From positions 1 through 64,000 of the forward strand of contig JBHELO010000073.1 in the NCBI GenBank assembly GCA_046263055.1: a stretch of DNA of 64,000 nucleotides. Direction: 5' to 3'. Shown piece by piece: positions 25,631 through 39,026 of the stretch; within the stretch, counting starts at the first letter, position 1, and every line of letters begins with the position of its first letter. The position numbers and the translations under genes are program-made. The notes under the pieces were generated by a model, which was not told where the DNA came from, ran no database searches, and saw only the letters and a program-made list of their open reading frames with translations. The DNA comes from DATAQC01 sp046263055. GTDB lineage: Bacteria; Actinomycetota; Acidimicrobiia; Acidimicrobiales; AC-14.

Positions 25631-26652
25631 TCCCGGAGCTCCTTGCCGGTGAGGGAGATGAACACCCTCTCCAGGGTGGCCTCCTCCATGGAGAACGACC
25701 GCAGTGAGAACCCGTCGCCGTTGGCCATGGCCACCACCCTGGCCACCGCCCCGTCGGCGTCGTCCATGTGGATGCGCAGCTCGCTGTCGGACGGGATGAC
25801 GTCGAGGACGCCGGGCACGGCGCGGATGGCGTCGGCCAGGCGGTCCAGGTCCCCCTCCACGCACAGGGCCACCGACCACGCCCCGCCCAGCGACCGCCGG
25901 AGCCGCTCGGGCGTGTCGAGGGCGAGCAGCCGGCCGCGGTCCATGATGGCCACCCGCTGGGCCAGCCGGTCGGCCTCCTCCATGTAGTGGGTCGTGAGCA
26001 GGATGGTCTGGCCGCCGGCGTGCAGGTCCCCCAGGATCTCCCAGAGGGCCAGGCGGCTCTGGGGGTCCAGCCCGGCGGTGGGCTCGTCCAGGAAGACCAC
26101 CGCCGGGCGGGGCAGGAAGGCCCGGGCCAGCATCACCCGCCGGGCCATGCCGCCGGAGAGGGCGCCGATAGCGGTCGTGGCCCGGCCGGTGAGGCGGAAG
26201 CGCTCCAGCAGCTCGTCGGCCGCCGTCCGGGCCGCCCGGTGGCGGAAGCCGAAGTAGCGGGCGTGGAAGTACAGGTTCTCCCAGACGTTGAGGCTGCGGT
26301 CGAGGGTGTTGGCCTGGGCCACGACGCCCACCGCCGCCTTGGCCGCCCCCGGCTCGGCGGCCACGTCCACCCCGTTCACGGTGGCCGTACCCGACGTGGG
26401 CACCACCCGGGCCGTGAGCATCCCGACGGTGGTGGTCTTGCCCGCCCCGTTGGGCCCGAGGAGGGCGAAGATCTCGCCCTTGCGAACGGCCAGGTCCAGG
26501 TGGTCGACGGCCGTGCGGCCTCCCCCGTAGACCTTGGTGAGGGCGGTGGTGACGATGACGTTGTCGTCGGCGCCCGGCTCCGCTTCGGCCCGCGCCTCGC
26601 GGTCCGGTGCGGTGGTGCCCGCCGCCGCAGAACTGCGGCTCATGGCCAGCAT
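25627..26652 (-). CDS. ABC exporter ATPase, DrrA-like
   Basis: 341 residues; ATG 26643 is an alternative start. Walker A LLGPNGAGKTT, Q-loop GVVAQANTLD, signature LSGGMARRVMLARAF and Walker B VVFLDEPTAGLDP are followed by LLTTHYMEEADRL, the daunorubicin-resistance ATPase (DrrA) pattern. The C-terminal ~100 residues (RSLGGAWSVALCVEGDLDRL...) form the family's accessory domain. It drives export through the permease encoded directly downstream, with a four-base overlap. Confidence 0.88.
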   Translation of the reverse strand: MLAMSRSSAAAGTTAPDREARAEAEPGADDNVIVTTALTKVYGGGRTAVDHLDLAVRKGEIFALLGPNGAGKTTTVGMLTARVVPTSGTATVNGVDVAAEPGAAKAAVGVVAQANTLDRSLNVWENLYFHARYFGFRHRAARTAADELLERFRLTGRATTAIGALSGGMARRVMLARAFLPRPAVVFLDEPTAGLDPQSRLALWEILGDLHAGGQTILLTTHYMEEADRLAQRVAIMDRGRLLALDTPERLRRSLGGAWSVALCVEGDLDRLADAIRAVPGVLDVIPSDSELRIHMDDADGAVARVVAMANGDGFSLRSFSMEEATLERVFISLTGKELRE

Positions 26653-26689
26653 TGTCCTTCAGATCGGGCCACGAGTGTCAAACAACCTC

Positions 26690-27991
26690 TCACGGCGAGA
26701 GTCGCCGGGGGCCGCGGGGAAGGAACGTGACCTCCCGGACATCGCCCACCCCGAGCAGGCACATCAGCATACGGGTCAGGCCCAGCCCGAACCCGCCGTG
26801 GGGCGGGCAGCCGTGGCGGAAGAAGTCCAGGTAGGGCCGGATGGCATCCACGCGGGCCGGGGTCTCCGAGGCCTGGGCCACCAGCCGGTCGTAGCGGTGC
26901 TCGCGCTGGGCGCCGGTGGTCACCTCCAGCCCGCTCCACAGCAGGTCGAAGCTCCGGGTCAGCTCCGACCCCTCCTGGAGCCGCATGTGGTAGAAGGGCC
27001 GGACGGCGCGGGGATAGTCGGTCACGAACACCAGGTGGTGGCCGTGCTCGGCGGCCACGTGGAGGCCCACCAGGCGCTCGCCCTCGGCGTCCAGGTCGCC
27101 CACGGCCGCCGCCGACTGGTGCCCGGCGGACGCCACCACCGCCTGGGCCTCGGCCATGGTCATGCGGGGGAAGGGCACGTCGGGCACCACCACCTCCCGC
27201 CCGAAGAGCCGCTCCACGTCCTTGCCGTGGGCCGCCGCCACCGCCGCCACCACGGAGGCCAGCCACCGCTCCTCGATGGCCATGACGTCGTCGTGGGAGG
27301 AGATCCAGGCGACCTCCACGTCCACGCTGGTGAACTCGGTGTCGTGGCGGGCGGTGACGAGGGGGTTGGCCCGGAAGACGGGGCCGATCTCGAAGACCTG
27401 GTCGAACCCCGCGCACATCGCCATCTGCTTGTAGAACTGGGGGGACTGGGCCAGGTAGGCCTGGCGCTCGAAGTACCCCACCGTGAACAGCTCCCGCCCG
27501 GACTGGTTGGGGACGGCCCGCAGCTTCGGGGAGTGGACCTCCACGAACCCGTGGTCGGCCCACCACTCCCGCATGGCCCGCTCCGCCGTGGTCTGGACCT
27601 CGAAGATCAGGCGGTTGCGGGGCCGGCGGAGGTCCACGTGGCGCCAGTCCAGGCGGGCCTCGAGCGGCGACGTGGCGTCCACCGGCGGCCGGTCGACAGC
27701 GGGCCCCACCACGCGAAGCTCCTCCAGCACGATCTGCACGGGCACGCTCGCCCGGCCGGCTGCGGCCACCACCCTGCCGGTGGCCTCCACCGCCGACTCG
27801 GGCGTCAGCCCGGCCAGGTCGGCGGCCGCCACGCCCTCGGGGTCCACCAGGTCCACGCTGCCCGTGTGGTCCCGAAGGGTCATGCGTCCCGGAACCTGCG
27901 ACCCGTCCCGCGGGACGGCTGCGGCCCACCCGCACAGCCGGACGGGGCCGCCCGCCATGGCGCCGAGGTCCCGGACCAGGGTGCGCTCCAC
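26690..27991 (-). CDS. aspS: aspartate-tRNA ligase, archaeal-type (probably nondiscriminating)
   Basis: 433 residues from GTG 27991, the length of archaeal-type AspRS and shorter than the bacterial ~590-residue form because the GAD insertion is missing. The N-terminal OB fold (VRLCGWAAAVPRDG) binds the anticodon. The class II core has motif 1 around FVEVHSPKL, motif 2 FEIGPVFRANPLVTARHDTEFT and motif 3 FGLGLTRMLMCLLG. The enzyme charges tRNA-Asp, and in this subfamily often tRNA-Asn too, for later amidation by GatCAB. Whether the genome also has a bacterial AspRS is not visible. Gene ends 38 bases before the exporter ATPase start. Confidence 0.88.
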   Translation of the reverse strand: MERTLVRDLGAMAGGPVRLCGWAAAVPRDGSQVPGRMTLRDHTGSVDLVDPEGVAAADLAGLTPESAVEATGRVVAAAGRASVPVQIVLEELRVVGPAVDRPPVDATSPLEARLDWRHVDLRRPRNRLIFEVQTTAERAMREWWADHGFVEVHSPKLRAVPNQSGRELFTVGYFERQAYLAQSPQFYKQMAMCAGFDQVFEIGPVFRANPLVTARHDTEFTSVDVEVAWISSHDDVMAIEERWLASVVAAVAAAHGKDVERLFGREVVVPDVPFPRMTMAEAQAVVASAGHQSAAAVGDLDAEGERLVGLHVAAEHGHHLVFVTDYPRAVRPFYHMRLQEGSELTRSFDLLWSGLEVTTGAQREHRYDRLVAQASETPARVDAIRPYLDFFRHGCPPHGGFGLGLTRMLMCLLGVGDVREVTFLPRGPRRLSP

Positions 27992-28035
27992 CCGCCGACC
28001 GTACCGGCCCGTGAGCGGGCCGGCGGCGGCTCGTC

Positions 28036-29046
28036 TCAGAGGCCCAGCTCCAGGAGGTCGCGCCCCACGACCGCCTCGCCGTCGAAGCCACCGCCGACGC
28101 CCGCCCGCCAGTGGTCGTCGGCCAGGGCGTCGTCGCCGGGGATGAAGTGGGTGAGCACCAGCCGGCGCACCCCCGCCTCCGCCGCCACCGATCCGACCCG
28201 GGACAGGGGCGTGTGGGAGGTGACCAGGTGGTGCCACCGACGGGCCTCCTCCCATGCCTCCTCGTCGTCGGGGTCGGGCTCGGGGGCACCGGCCGCCGAC
28301 CCGGCGTCGTCGAACACCTCGTGGACGAGGACGTCGGCGCCCTGAGCCAGGCGGACGAGGTTCGGGCACGGCGCGGTGTCCCCGGAGACCACTACGGCGC
28401 CGGCGTCGGTGTCGAAGCGGTAGGCGAAGGCGGGGAACACAGGGGCGTGGCTGACCAGGGTGGCGGTGACCCGCACGGCGTCGTCCTCGGCCACCGCCAG
28501 GGGCTCCATGGGCGGGGCCACGACCTCGGGCGGCCGGGCCCCGATGGCGTCGGGGAGAGCGATCTCGGTGGGCACCACCATGGTCGAGAGGTCCCGGCGC
28601 CCGGCCTCCCGCATGCGGATGTTGAGGTCGTATGCGAAGGCCGACAGCGACGCGGCGGTGAGGTCGCCCAGCCCCGGGGTGGGGTTGGCGGGGTGTACGA
28701 GGGGCGTCGGGCGGCCGGCATCGTCGAGGGGGAGGGCGGCCTGGCCACCGGCCGCCCCCGGGCCGTGGACTGGCACCGGGGGGTTCCATTGGAGGATGGG
28801 CCAGCCCAGCAGGAAGAGGTTGAAGTAGTCGCACACGTGGTCGGAGTGCAGGTGGGTGACGAACACCCGGCGCAGGCCGGACAGCAGGCGGGCCCTACGC
28901 AGCTGGCGGGTGACGCCGCTGCCGCAGTCCACGAGGTAGGTGCGGTCGCCGACCACCAAGGCGGTGGCGATGCCCGACCGCACGGGCGACGGGAGCGGGC
29001 CGCCCGCCGTCCCCAGCATCACCAGCTTCGTGTGTCGCTCGGGCAT
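28036..29046 (-). CDS. metallo-beta-lactamase-fold hydrolase (RNase Z/lactonase-like)
   Basis: 336 residues. LGTAGGPLPSPVRSGIAT opens the fold. The metal motif is THLHSDHVCDYFNLF (HxHxDH). VVVSGDTAPCPNLVRLA gives the next metal-binding aspartate. SHTPLSRVGSVAAEAGVRRLVLTHFIPGDD gives the last histidine. A long insert (~95-180) distinguishes it from tRNase Z. Similar actinobacterial proteins are annotated as generic MBL hydrolases, so the substrate is unknown. Cytoplasmic by lack of a signal. A TAGGGT box lies 12 bases before the ATG. Confidence 0.8.
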   Translation of the reverse strand: MPERHTKLVMLGTAGGPLPSPVRSGIATALVVGDRTYLVDCGSGVTRQLRRARLLSGLRRVFVTHLHSDHVCDYFNLFLLGWPILQWNPPVPVHGPGAAGGQAALPLDDAGRPTPLVHPANPTPGLGDLTAASLSAFAYDLNIRMREAGRRDLSTMVVPTEIALPDAIGARPPEVVAPPMEPLAVAEDDAVRVTATLVSHAPVFPAFAYRFDTDAGAVVVSGDTAPCPNLVRLAQGADVLVHEVFDDAGSAAGAPEPDPDDEEAWEEARRWHHLVTSHTPLSRVGSVAAEAGVRRLVLTHFIPGDDALADDHWRAGVGGGFDGEAVVGRDLLELGL

Positions 29047-29058
29047 CGGAGACGCGCG

Positions 29059-29064
29059 ACCCTA
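29059..29064 (-). promoter_or_regulatory. -10 box (TAGGGT) of the MBL hydrolase gene
   Basis: On the minus strand TAGGGT, TANNNT-type, lies 12 bases before the ATG. It would give a leader of only a few bases. The same hexamer serves the glycosyltransferase at 30.8 kb. Confidence 0.4.
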
Positions 29065-29133
29065 CTGGTCGGGCCTATGGCGGGCGCGGTGGACGATCGC
29101 CGACCGGGGCCCTCGGACGAGACGGAGGAACGG

Positions 29134-29631
29134 ATGTCGGTACGCAGTGGTGGGGTGGCGAGGACGTGGGGCGCCCCGTTGGCGGCGCTGGTCGCCGTCG
29201 TGGTGGGGGCGTGCGGCAGCAGTGGCGGGAGCGGGGGAACGGTGAAGGCGGCCGCCGACCCGGGGCGGCCGGCGGCCGTCGCCCCCACCAACCGGGTGGT
29301 TCAGATCACCATGCTGCCCAAGCACTTCGACCCGTCGACGGTGGCGGCCAAGGTGGGCGAGACCGTCACCTTCCGGCTGGTCAACTCGGACACCACCTAC
29401 CACGAGTTCACGATCGGCGACGCCACCACCCAGGCGGCCCGGGAGAAGGAGATGACGGCCATGGGGCCGACGCCCATGGGCATGGCCGACCGGCCCTACA
29501 GCGTCACCCTGGCCGGCGGGCAGACCAAGGAGCTGGCGTGGACCTTCATTTCGAAGGGGGCCGTGACCTACGCCGACCACGAGCCGGGGAACTTCGCGGC
29601 GGGGATGAAGGGCACGGTCACCGTCTCGTGA
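29134..29631 (+). CDS. cupredoxin-like lipoprotein, copper ligands apparently lost
   Basis: 165 residues, ribosome binding site GGAGGAACGG. A signal peptide with lipobox VVVGACGSSG (C27) anchors it outside. The domain has cupredoxin strands: FDPSTVAAKVGETVTFRLVN and TTYHEFTIGD. The copper loop of the family is usually YxCxxPGHxxxGM; here it reads YADHEPGNFAAGM. Both the cysteine and the second histidine are replaced, so type-1 copper binding is doubtful. Its 3' end overlaps the glycosyltransferase's by 14 bases. Confidence 0.75.
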   Translation: MSVRSGGVARTWGAPLAALVAVVVGACGSSGGSGGTVKAAADPGRPAAVAPTNRVVQITMLPKHFDPSTVAAKVGETVTFRLVNSDTTYHEFTIGDATTQAAREKEMTAMGPTPMGMADRPYSVTLAGGQTKELAWTFISKGAVTYADHEPGNFAAGMKGTVTVS

Positions 29632-30814
29632 GCCCGCCGTCGCCGCCGCCCGGGCCGGCACCGGCGAGCGCCTCCAGGCGCGGCACCACCCGGGCGGGCG
29701 GCGGCATGGCGGCGATCTCGGCGGCCAGGCGGCCGGCGTGCCGGCGGAACCCGGGCTCCCCGAGCAGGGCGTCAGCGGCCGCCGCCACCGCCGCCGGGTT
29801 GACCTCGTCGGGCAGCAGGCGGAGCCCTGCGCCCAGCGCCGCGCAGCGCTCCGCGTTCCAGAACTGGTTGGCGCCCTGGGGCAGCAGGAGCAGCGGCAGG
29901 CCGGCGGCCAGGGCGGCGAGGGTGGTGCCCGACCCGCCGTGGCCCACCACCAGGTCGCAGCGCGGGAACAGGGCCGATTGCGGCAGGTAGCGCTCCACGT
30001 GCACGTGCGGCGGCTGGGGGCCCAGCTCGGCCGGGTCCCGGTTGGGGCCGACGGTCACGACCACGTTGGCCGCCCTGTCCCGCACGCCCTCCACCGCGGC
30101 CTCGATGACGCCGGGGGCGTCGTTGTCGAGCGTGCCCAGGGTGACGTAGACCGTGGGCCCCGGCGCCAGCGCCTCCGCCCAGGACGGCAGGGCCTCGCCG
30201 GCCACCGCGTCGAAGGGCACCGGCCGCATCCCGACCGCCACCGGACCGAGCTCGCTGGCCTCGGGCGACTGGAGACTGGCCGGGCAGATGTCCAAGTAGG
30301 GGGCGGACAGCATCCCCCCGAGGGGGCCGGGGGCCACGCCCCACGCCTCCCACAGCGGGCCCACCAGGTCGGCCGCGGCCCGGGCGAACTCCATCGGGAA
30401 CAGGGGGCCGAGACTGTGGGCCACCCAGGGCAGGCCGGCGGCCGCCGCCGCCACCGGGCCCGCGAAGTCGGTGACGTCGTGCACCACCAGGGCGGGGCGG
30501 AAGGCTTCGACGGCGCGCATCAGGTCGGGGACCTTGGCCGGCGCCGCCACCCCGGCGAACATCTGGGCGCCGAACCGCCAGGCGCCTTCGGGCCCGGGAG
30601 GGGCCACGTCGGGACGGGCCAGCGTGCGGTCCAGCACCTTGCCGGGGCCGATCCCGGCCGGGAAGGCCACGAACCCGGCGTGCTCGGCCCGGGGGCAGAA
30701 CCGGGACTCGGTGGCGAAGGCCACCTCGTGGCCCGCCGCCTGCAGGGCCCGGGCGAGGGGCACCATGGGGTGGAGGTGCCCGTACCCGGGCAGGCAGCTG
30801 CACAGCACGCGCAT
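29618..30814 (-). CDS. GT1-family glycosyltransferase at the NRPS locus (copy 1)
   Basis: 398 residues. The N-terminal acceptor domain starts CSCLPGYGHLHPMVPLARAL, the usual GHLxPxxPL motif. The C-terminal donor domain has VGHGGSGTTLAALAAGLPLLLLPQGANQFWNA, the HGGxGT sugar-nucleotide motif of macrolide and antibiotic glycosyltransferases. It probably decorates a small molecule with an activated sugar in the cytoplasm. It is transcribed divergently from the first NRPS gene across a 49-base gap (NRPS start taken at GTG 30864), with a TAGGGT box six bases from its ATG. A homologue lies at the other end of the NRPS locus. Confidence 0.85.
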   Translation of the reverse strand: MRVLCSCLPGYGHLHPMVPLARALQAAGHEVAFATESRFCPRAEHAGFVAFPAGIGPGKVLDRTLARPDVAPPGPEGAWRFGAQMFAGVAAPAKVPDLMRAVEAFRPALVVHDVTDFAGPVAAAAAGLPWVAHSLGPLFPMEFARAAADLVGPLWEAWGVAPGPLGGMLSAPYLDICPASLQSPEASELGPVAVGMRPVPFDAVAGEALPSWAEALAPGPTVYVTLGTLDNDAPGVIEAAVEGVRDRAANVVVTVGPNRDPAELGPQPPHVHVERYLPQSALFPRCDLVVGHGGSGTTLAALAAGLPLLLLPQGANQFWNAERCAALGAGLRLLPDEVNPAAVAAAADALLGEPGFRRHAGRLAAEIAAMPPPARVVPRLEALAGAGPGGGDGGLTRR

Positions 30815-30820
30815 CCCCGG

Positions 30821-30826
30821 ACCCTA
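30821..30826 (-). promoter_or_regulatory. -10 box (TAGGGT), leaderless promoter of the glycosyltransferase
   Basis: Minus-strand TAGGGT followed by CCGGGG and then the ATG. The spacing of six bases predicts that the mRNA begins at the start codon. Confidence 0.5.
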
Positions 30827-30850
30827 GGTTGGCGGCCCGGCGGCGGGTCG

Positions 30851-30856
30851 TAGCAT
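30851..30856 (+). promoter_or_regulatory. -10 box (TAGCAT), leaderless promoter of the NRPS operon
   Basis: TAGCAT is followed by seven bases and GTG 30864. The ATG inside the box at 30855 is in frame too, but would not be transcribed from this promoter, so the GTG is preferred. It is back-to-back with the glycosyltransferase promoter. Confidence 0.5.
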
Positions 30857-30863
30857 GGCCCCC

Positions 30864-33733
30864 GTGGCTCCGCCGGCGGTGACCGGCCCCGACCTGGAGG
30901 CCCTGGTCGTCGACGGTGCCGAGGGCCTCACCACCCGGTCGTGGGAGGCCCGGTCGGACGCCGTGGCCCGGGGGCTGGCGGACCGGGGCGTCCGCCCCGG
31001 GCACCGGGTCGGGCTCCGCTTCGACGCTCGTAATTGGCCTGACTTCGCGGCCGCCTGGCTGGGCGTGGTGAAGTCGGGGGCGGCGGCCGTGCTGGTCTCG
31101 GCCGGGGCCTCGGCGGTGGACGCGGGCCGGGCCCTGGCCCGATCGGGCGCCGCCGGCGTCGTGTGCGCGCCCCACCTGGCGCCGGCCGCGCCGCCGGCGT
31201 GGGTGGCGGCCTGCACGGAGCTGGAGGATGCCGGCCGCCGGGGCCCGGCGCCCGTCGCCGGCGGGAACCCGGCGACCGCCGACGTGGTCTGGCCCCCGGC
31301 TCCCCTGGCGCCGCCCCTCACGCGGCCCCGAGGGGCGGCCGAGGACACCCCCGTGCCGGGTGACGGGGGAGTGCTGGTGCACACATGGGAGCCCTGTTCG
31401 GTCGGCGGCCTGCACGCCCTGGAGCTGGCGCGACAGGGAAGGCTCACTCCGGTGGCCACCGTCGGCCCGCAGCGCCTGTGCGCGCTGGTGGCCGAGCGGG
31501 GGGCGGGAGCCTGCGGGCTGACGCCGGCAGGGGCCGCGGTGCTGGTCGGGTCCGGGCTGCCTGCCGGCCATGACCTGCGGTCGGTCACCCGCCTGCAGTT
31601 GAGCGGCCCGGTGGGGGACGCGCTGGCCGCCGGCCTGCGGGCGGCCTTCCCCCGGGCCTGCCTCGCCCTGCTGGCCGGCGGGCAGCCGGCGGGCGGGGAG
31701 CAGCCGGAGGTGGTGGCCCCCGTGGCCGCCTCCCAGGAGGGGATGATCTGGCACGAGCAGCTGGTGCCCGGGAGCTTCAACCTCCCCTGCCTGGTGCGCC
31801 GCTACCAGGGCCCCCTCGACGCCGTCGCCATGGACGCCGCGCTGGCCGAGCTGGCCCGCCGCCACCAGCCCCTGCGCACCACCTTCTCGGTGGTCGGCGG
31901 GCGGGCCCGCCAGCTCGTGCACGCCGGCCGCCCGCCGATGGCGCCACTGGTGGACCTCGGGGCCCTGGACGAGGGGCGGCGGGACGCGGAGGTGGCCGGC
32001 CTGCTGGCCGACGCCAGCAGCCGCCCCTTCGACCTGGCCGCCGGGCCGCTGTTCGAGCCCCGCCTCGTCCGCCTGGGCCCCGACGACCACCTCCTCGTGA
32101 TCCGCCTGCACCACACCACCTTCGACGACTGGTCGGTGGACGTCTTCCGGCGGGAGCTGTCCGCGCTCTACCGGGCCGCCGTCGAGGGGTCGCCGCCGGC
32201 CGTGCCCGAGCCCTCCACGACCTTCGCGGCCTTCAGCCAGCGGCAGGCCGACCGGTTGGCGGGCGACGCGGGCGTCGCCTCCCGTGCCTGGTGGCGGCGG
32301 GAGCTGGCCGGCGCCCCGTTGTCGGTGCAACTGGCGCTCGGGGCCGACGGCGGGGCGGTCGAGGGGGCGGGGGACGGCCAGCCCGTGCGCCTGGACCTGC
32401 CGCCGGCCCTGGCCGCCGGGCTTCGCGCCCTGGCCCCTCAGCTGCGGGCCACGCCCTTCATGGTGGTGCTGGCCGCCTTCTCGCTGCTGGTGGCCCGCCG
32501 CACCGGCCAGGACGACCTGCTCCTGGCCACCGTGGTGGCCGCCCGCAACCGCACCGAGGTGGAGCCGCTGCTCGGGTGCTTCACCAAGAAGGTGCCCCTG
32601 CGGCTGCGCCTGGCCGGCGAGCCGTCCTTCCCCGAGCTGGTGGCCCGCGCCCGGGCGTCGCTCCTGGGCGCCCTGTCGCACCAGGACCTGGCCTTCGACG
32701 CCGCCGTCAACGAGGGCATCGGCCGCCCGGCGGCCGACCACGGGGTGGTCCCCCAGGTGTCGGTGGTCTTCCAGGGTGAGACGCCCCGCCGGGCCCCGGT
32801 GGCCCTGCCCGGCCTCGCCGGCGGGCCGTTCGAGGTGCCCGCCGAGTCCCGCCGGGAGCGCCACTTCAGCGCCCGGTCGGTCGACGGCGACAGCGACGGC
32901 GGGCCCGGCGGCCCGGTCGTCCCCGAGTGGGGCGACGGCGCCTACCTGGGGACGTTCCTGATCCTCTCCCTGCTGGAGGAGCCCGGCGGGATGGCCCTGA
33001 TCGCCCGCGGCGTCTTCTCCCGACCCGCCGGGCGGCGCCTGCTGGAGCAGCTCCAGGCCCTCCTGGCCGACCTGGTGGAGGCGCCCGAGGGCGTGTCGAC
33101 GGTGGTGCCCGCGCCCCCGCCGGCCGGAGGCGGCGGTGGGGCGGGCGACCCGGCCGCCGGCGGCGGGGAAGTGCTCGACGTGCGGGGCTTCCGGGTGCGC
33201 CGCCGGCGCCTGGAGACGGCCCTGGCCCGGTGCCCGGGGGTGGCCGACGTGGCGGTGGGGCTGGCCGGCGACGCCGGCGGGGCGGCACGCCTGGTGGCGT
33301 GGGTGGTGCCGGGCCCGGGACAGGCGCCGACCCTGGCCGGCCTGCGGCGGGCCCTGTGGGCCACCCTGCCGGGGTCACCCTGGCCGGCGGCCCTGGTGCT
33401 GGTGGACCGCCTGGCGCGCCGGGCCGATGGGAGCGTGGAGATGGACGAGCTCGCCGACCCGCCGCCGCCCGCCGCCACCGACCGCGAGGCCGCCGACGGC
33501 GAGGCCGCCGACCGCGAGGCCGCCGCCGACCCGGTGGCCGCCGCCCTGGTGGCCATGTGGCGGGAGGTGGCCGGCCGGCCGGTGGGCCCGGCCACGAGCT
33601 ACTGGCAGGACTTCTCGTTCCTGGAGGTCGTGGCCGAGGCCCGGGCCGCCGGCATGGCCGTCCCCGACGAGGTGGTGGCCCGGGCCCGCACGCCCGAGGT
33701 CCTGGCCGCCGCCCTTGGTGGCGGTCCCGCCCG

Positions 33734-33737
<4 letters not shown>
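30864..33737 (+). CDS. NRPS protein 1: condensation domain inside a degenerate adenylation domain, carrier-like tail
   Basis: 957 residues. Residues ~10-285 resemble the N-terminal part of the adenylating enzyme at 42.2 kb (TTRSWEARSDAVARGLADRGV against TLGDWEARSNAAARGLVARGV), but the ATP-binding YTSGTTGRPKG stretch is replaced by HTWEPCSVGG and the A5 motif is gone. Residues ~290-735 are a condensation domain: ASQEGMIWHEQL, RHQPLRTTF, H416-H417-xxx-D421-D422 (glycine of HHxxxDG replaced), ARNRTEVEPLLGCF. At ~772-870 an adenylation C-subdomain resumes (VRGFRVRRRRLETAL). The last ~70 residues look like a shrunken carrier domain in which S918 (DFSFLEVV) may be the phosphopantetheine serine. The GTG of the next NRPS gene overlaps the stop. 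Confidence 0.8.
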
Positions 33738-39025
<5,288 letters not shown>

Positions 39026-39026
39026 T

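Noticed and set aside
30864..31740. Treating the first NRPS domain as an active adenylation domain
   Set aside because: The ATP-binding A3 and the A5 motifs are missing, so activity is not supported.
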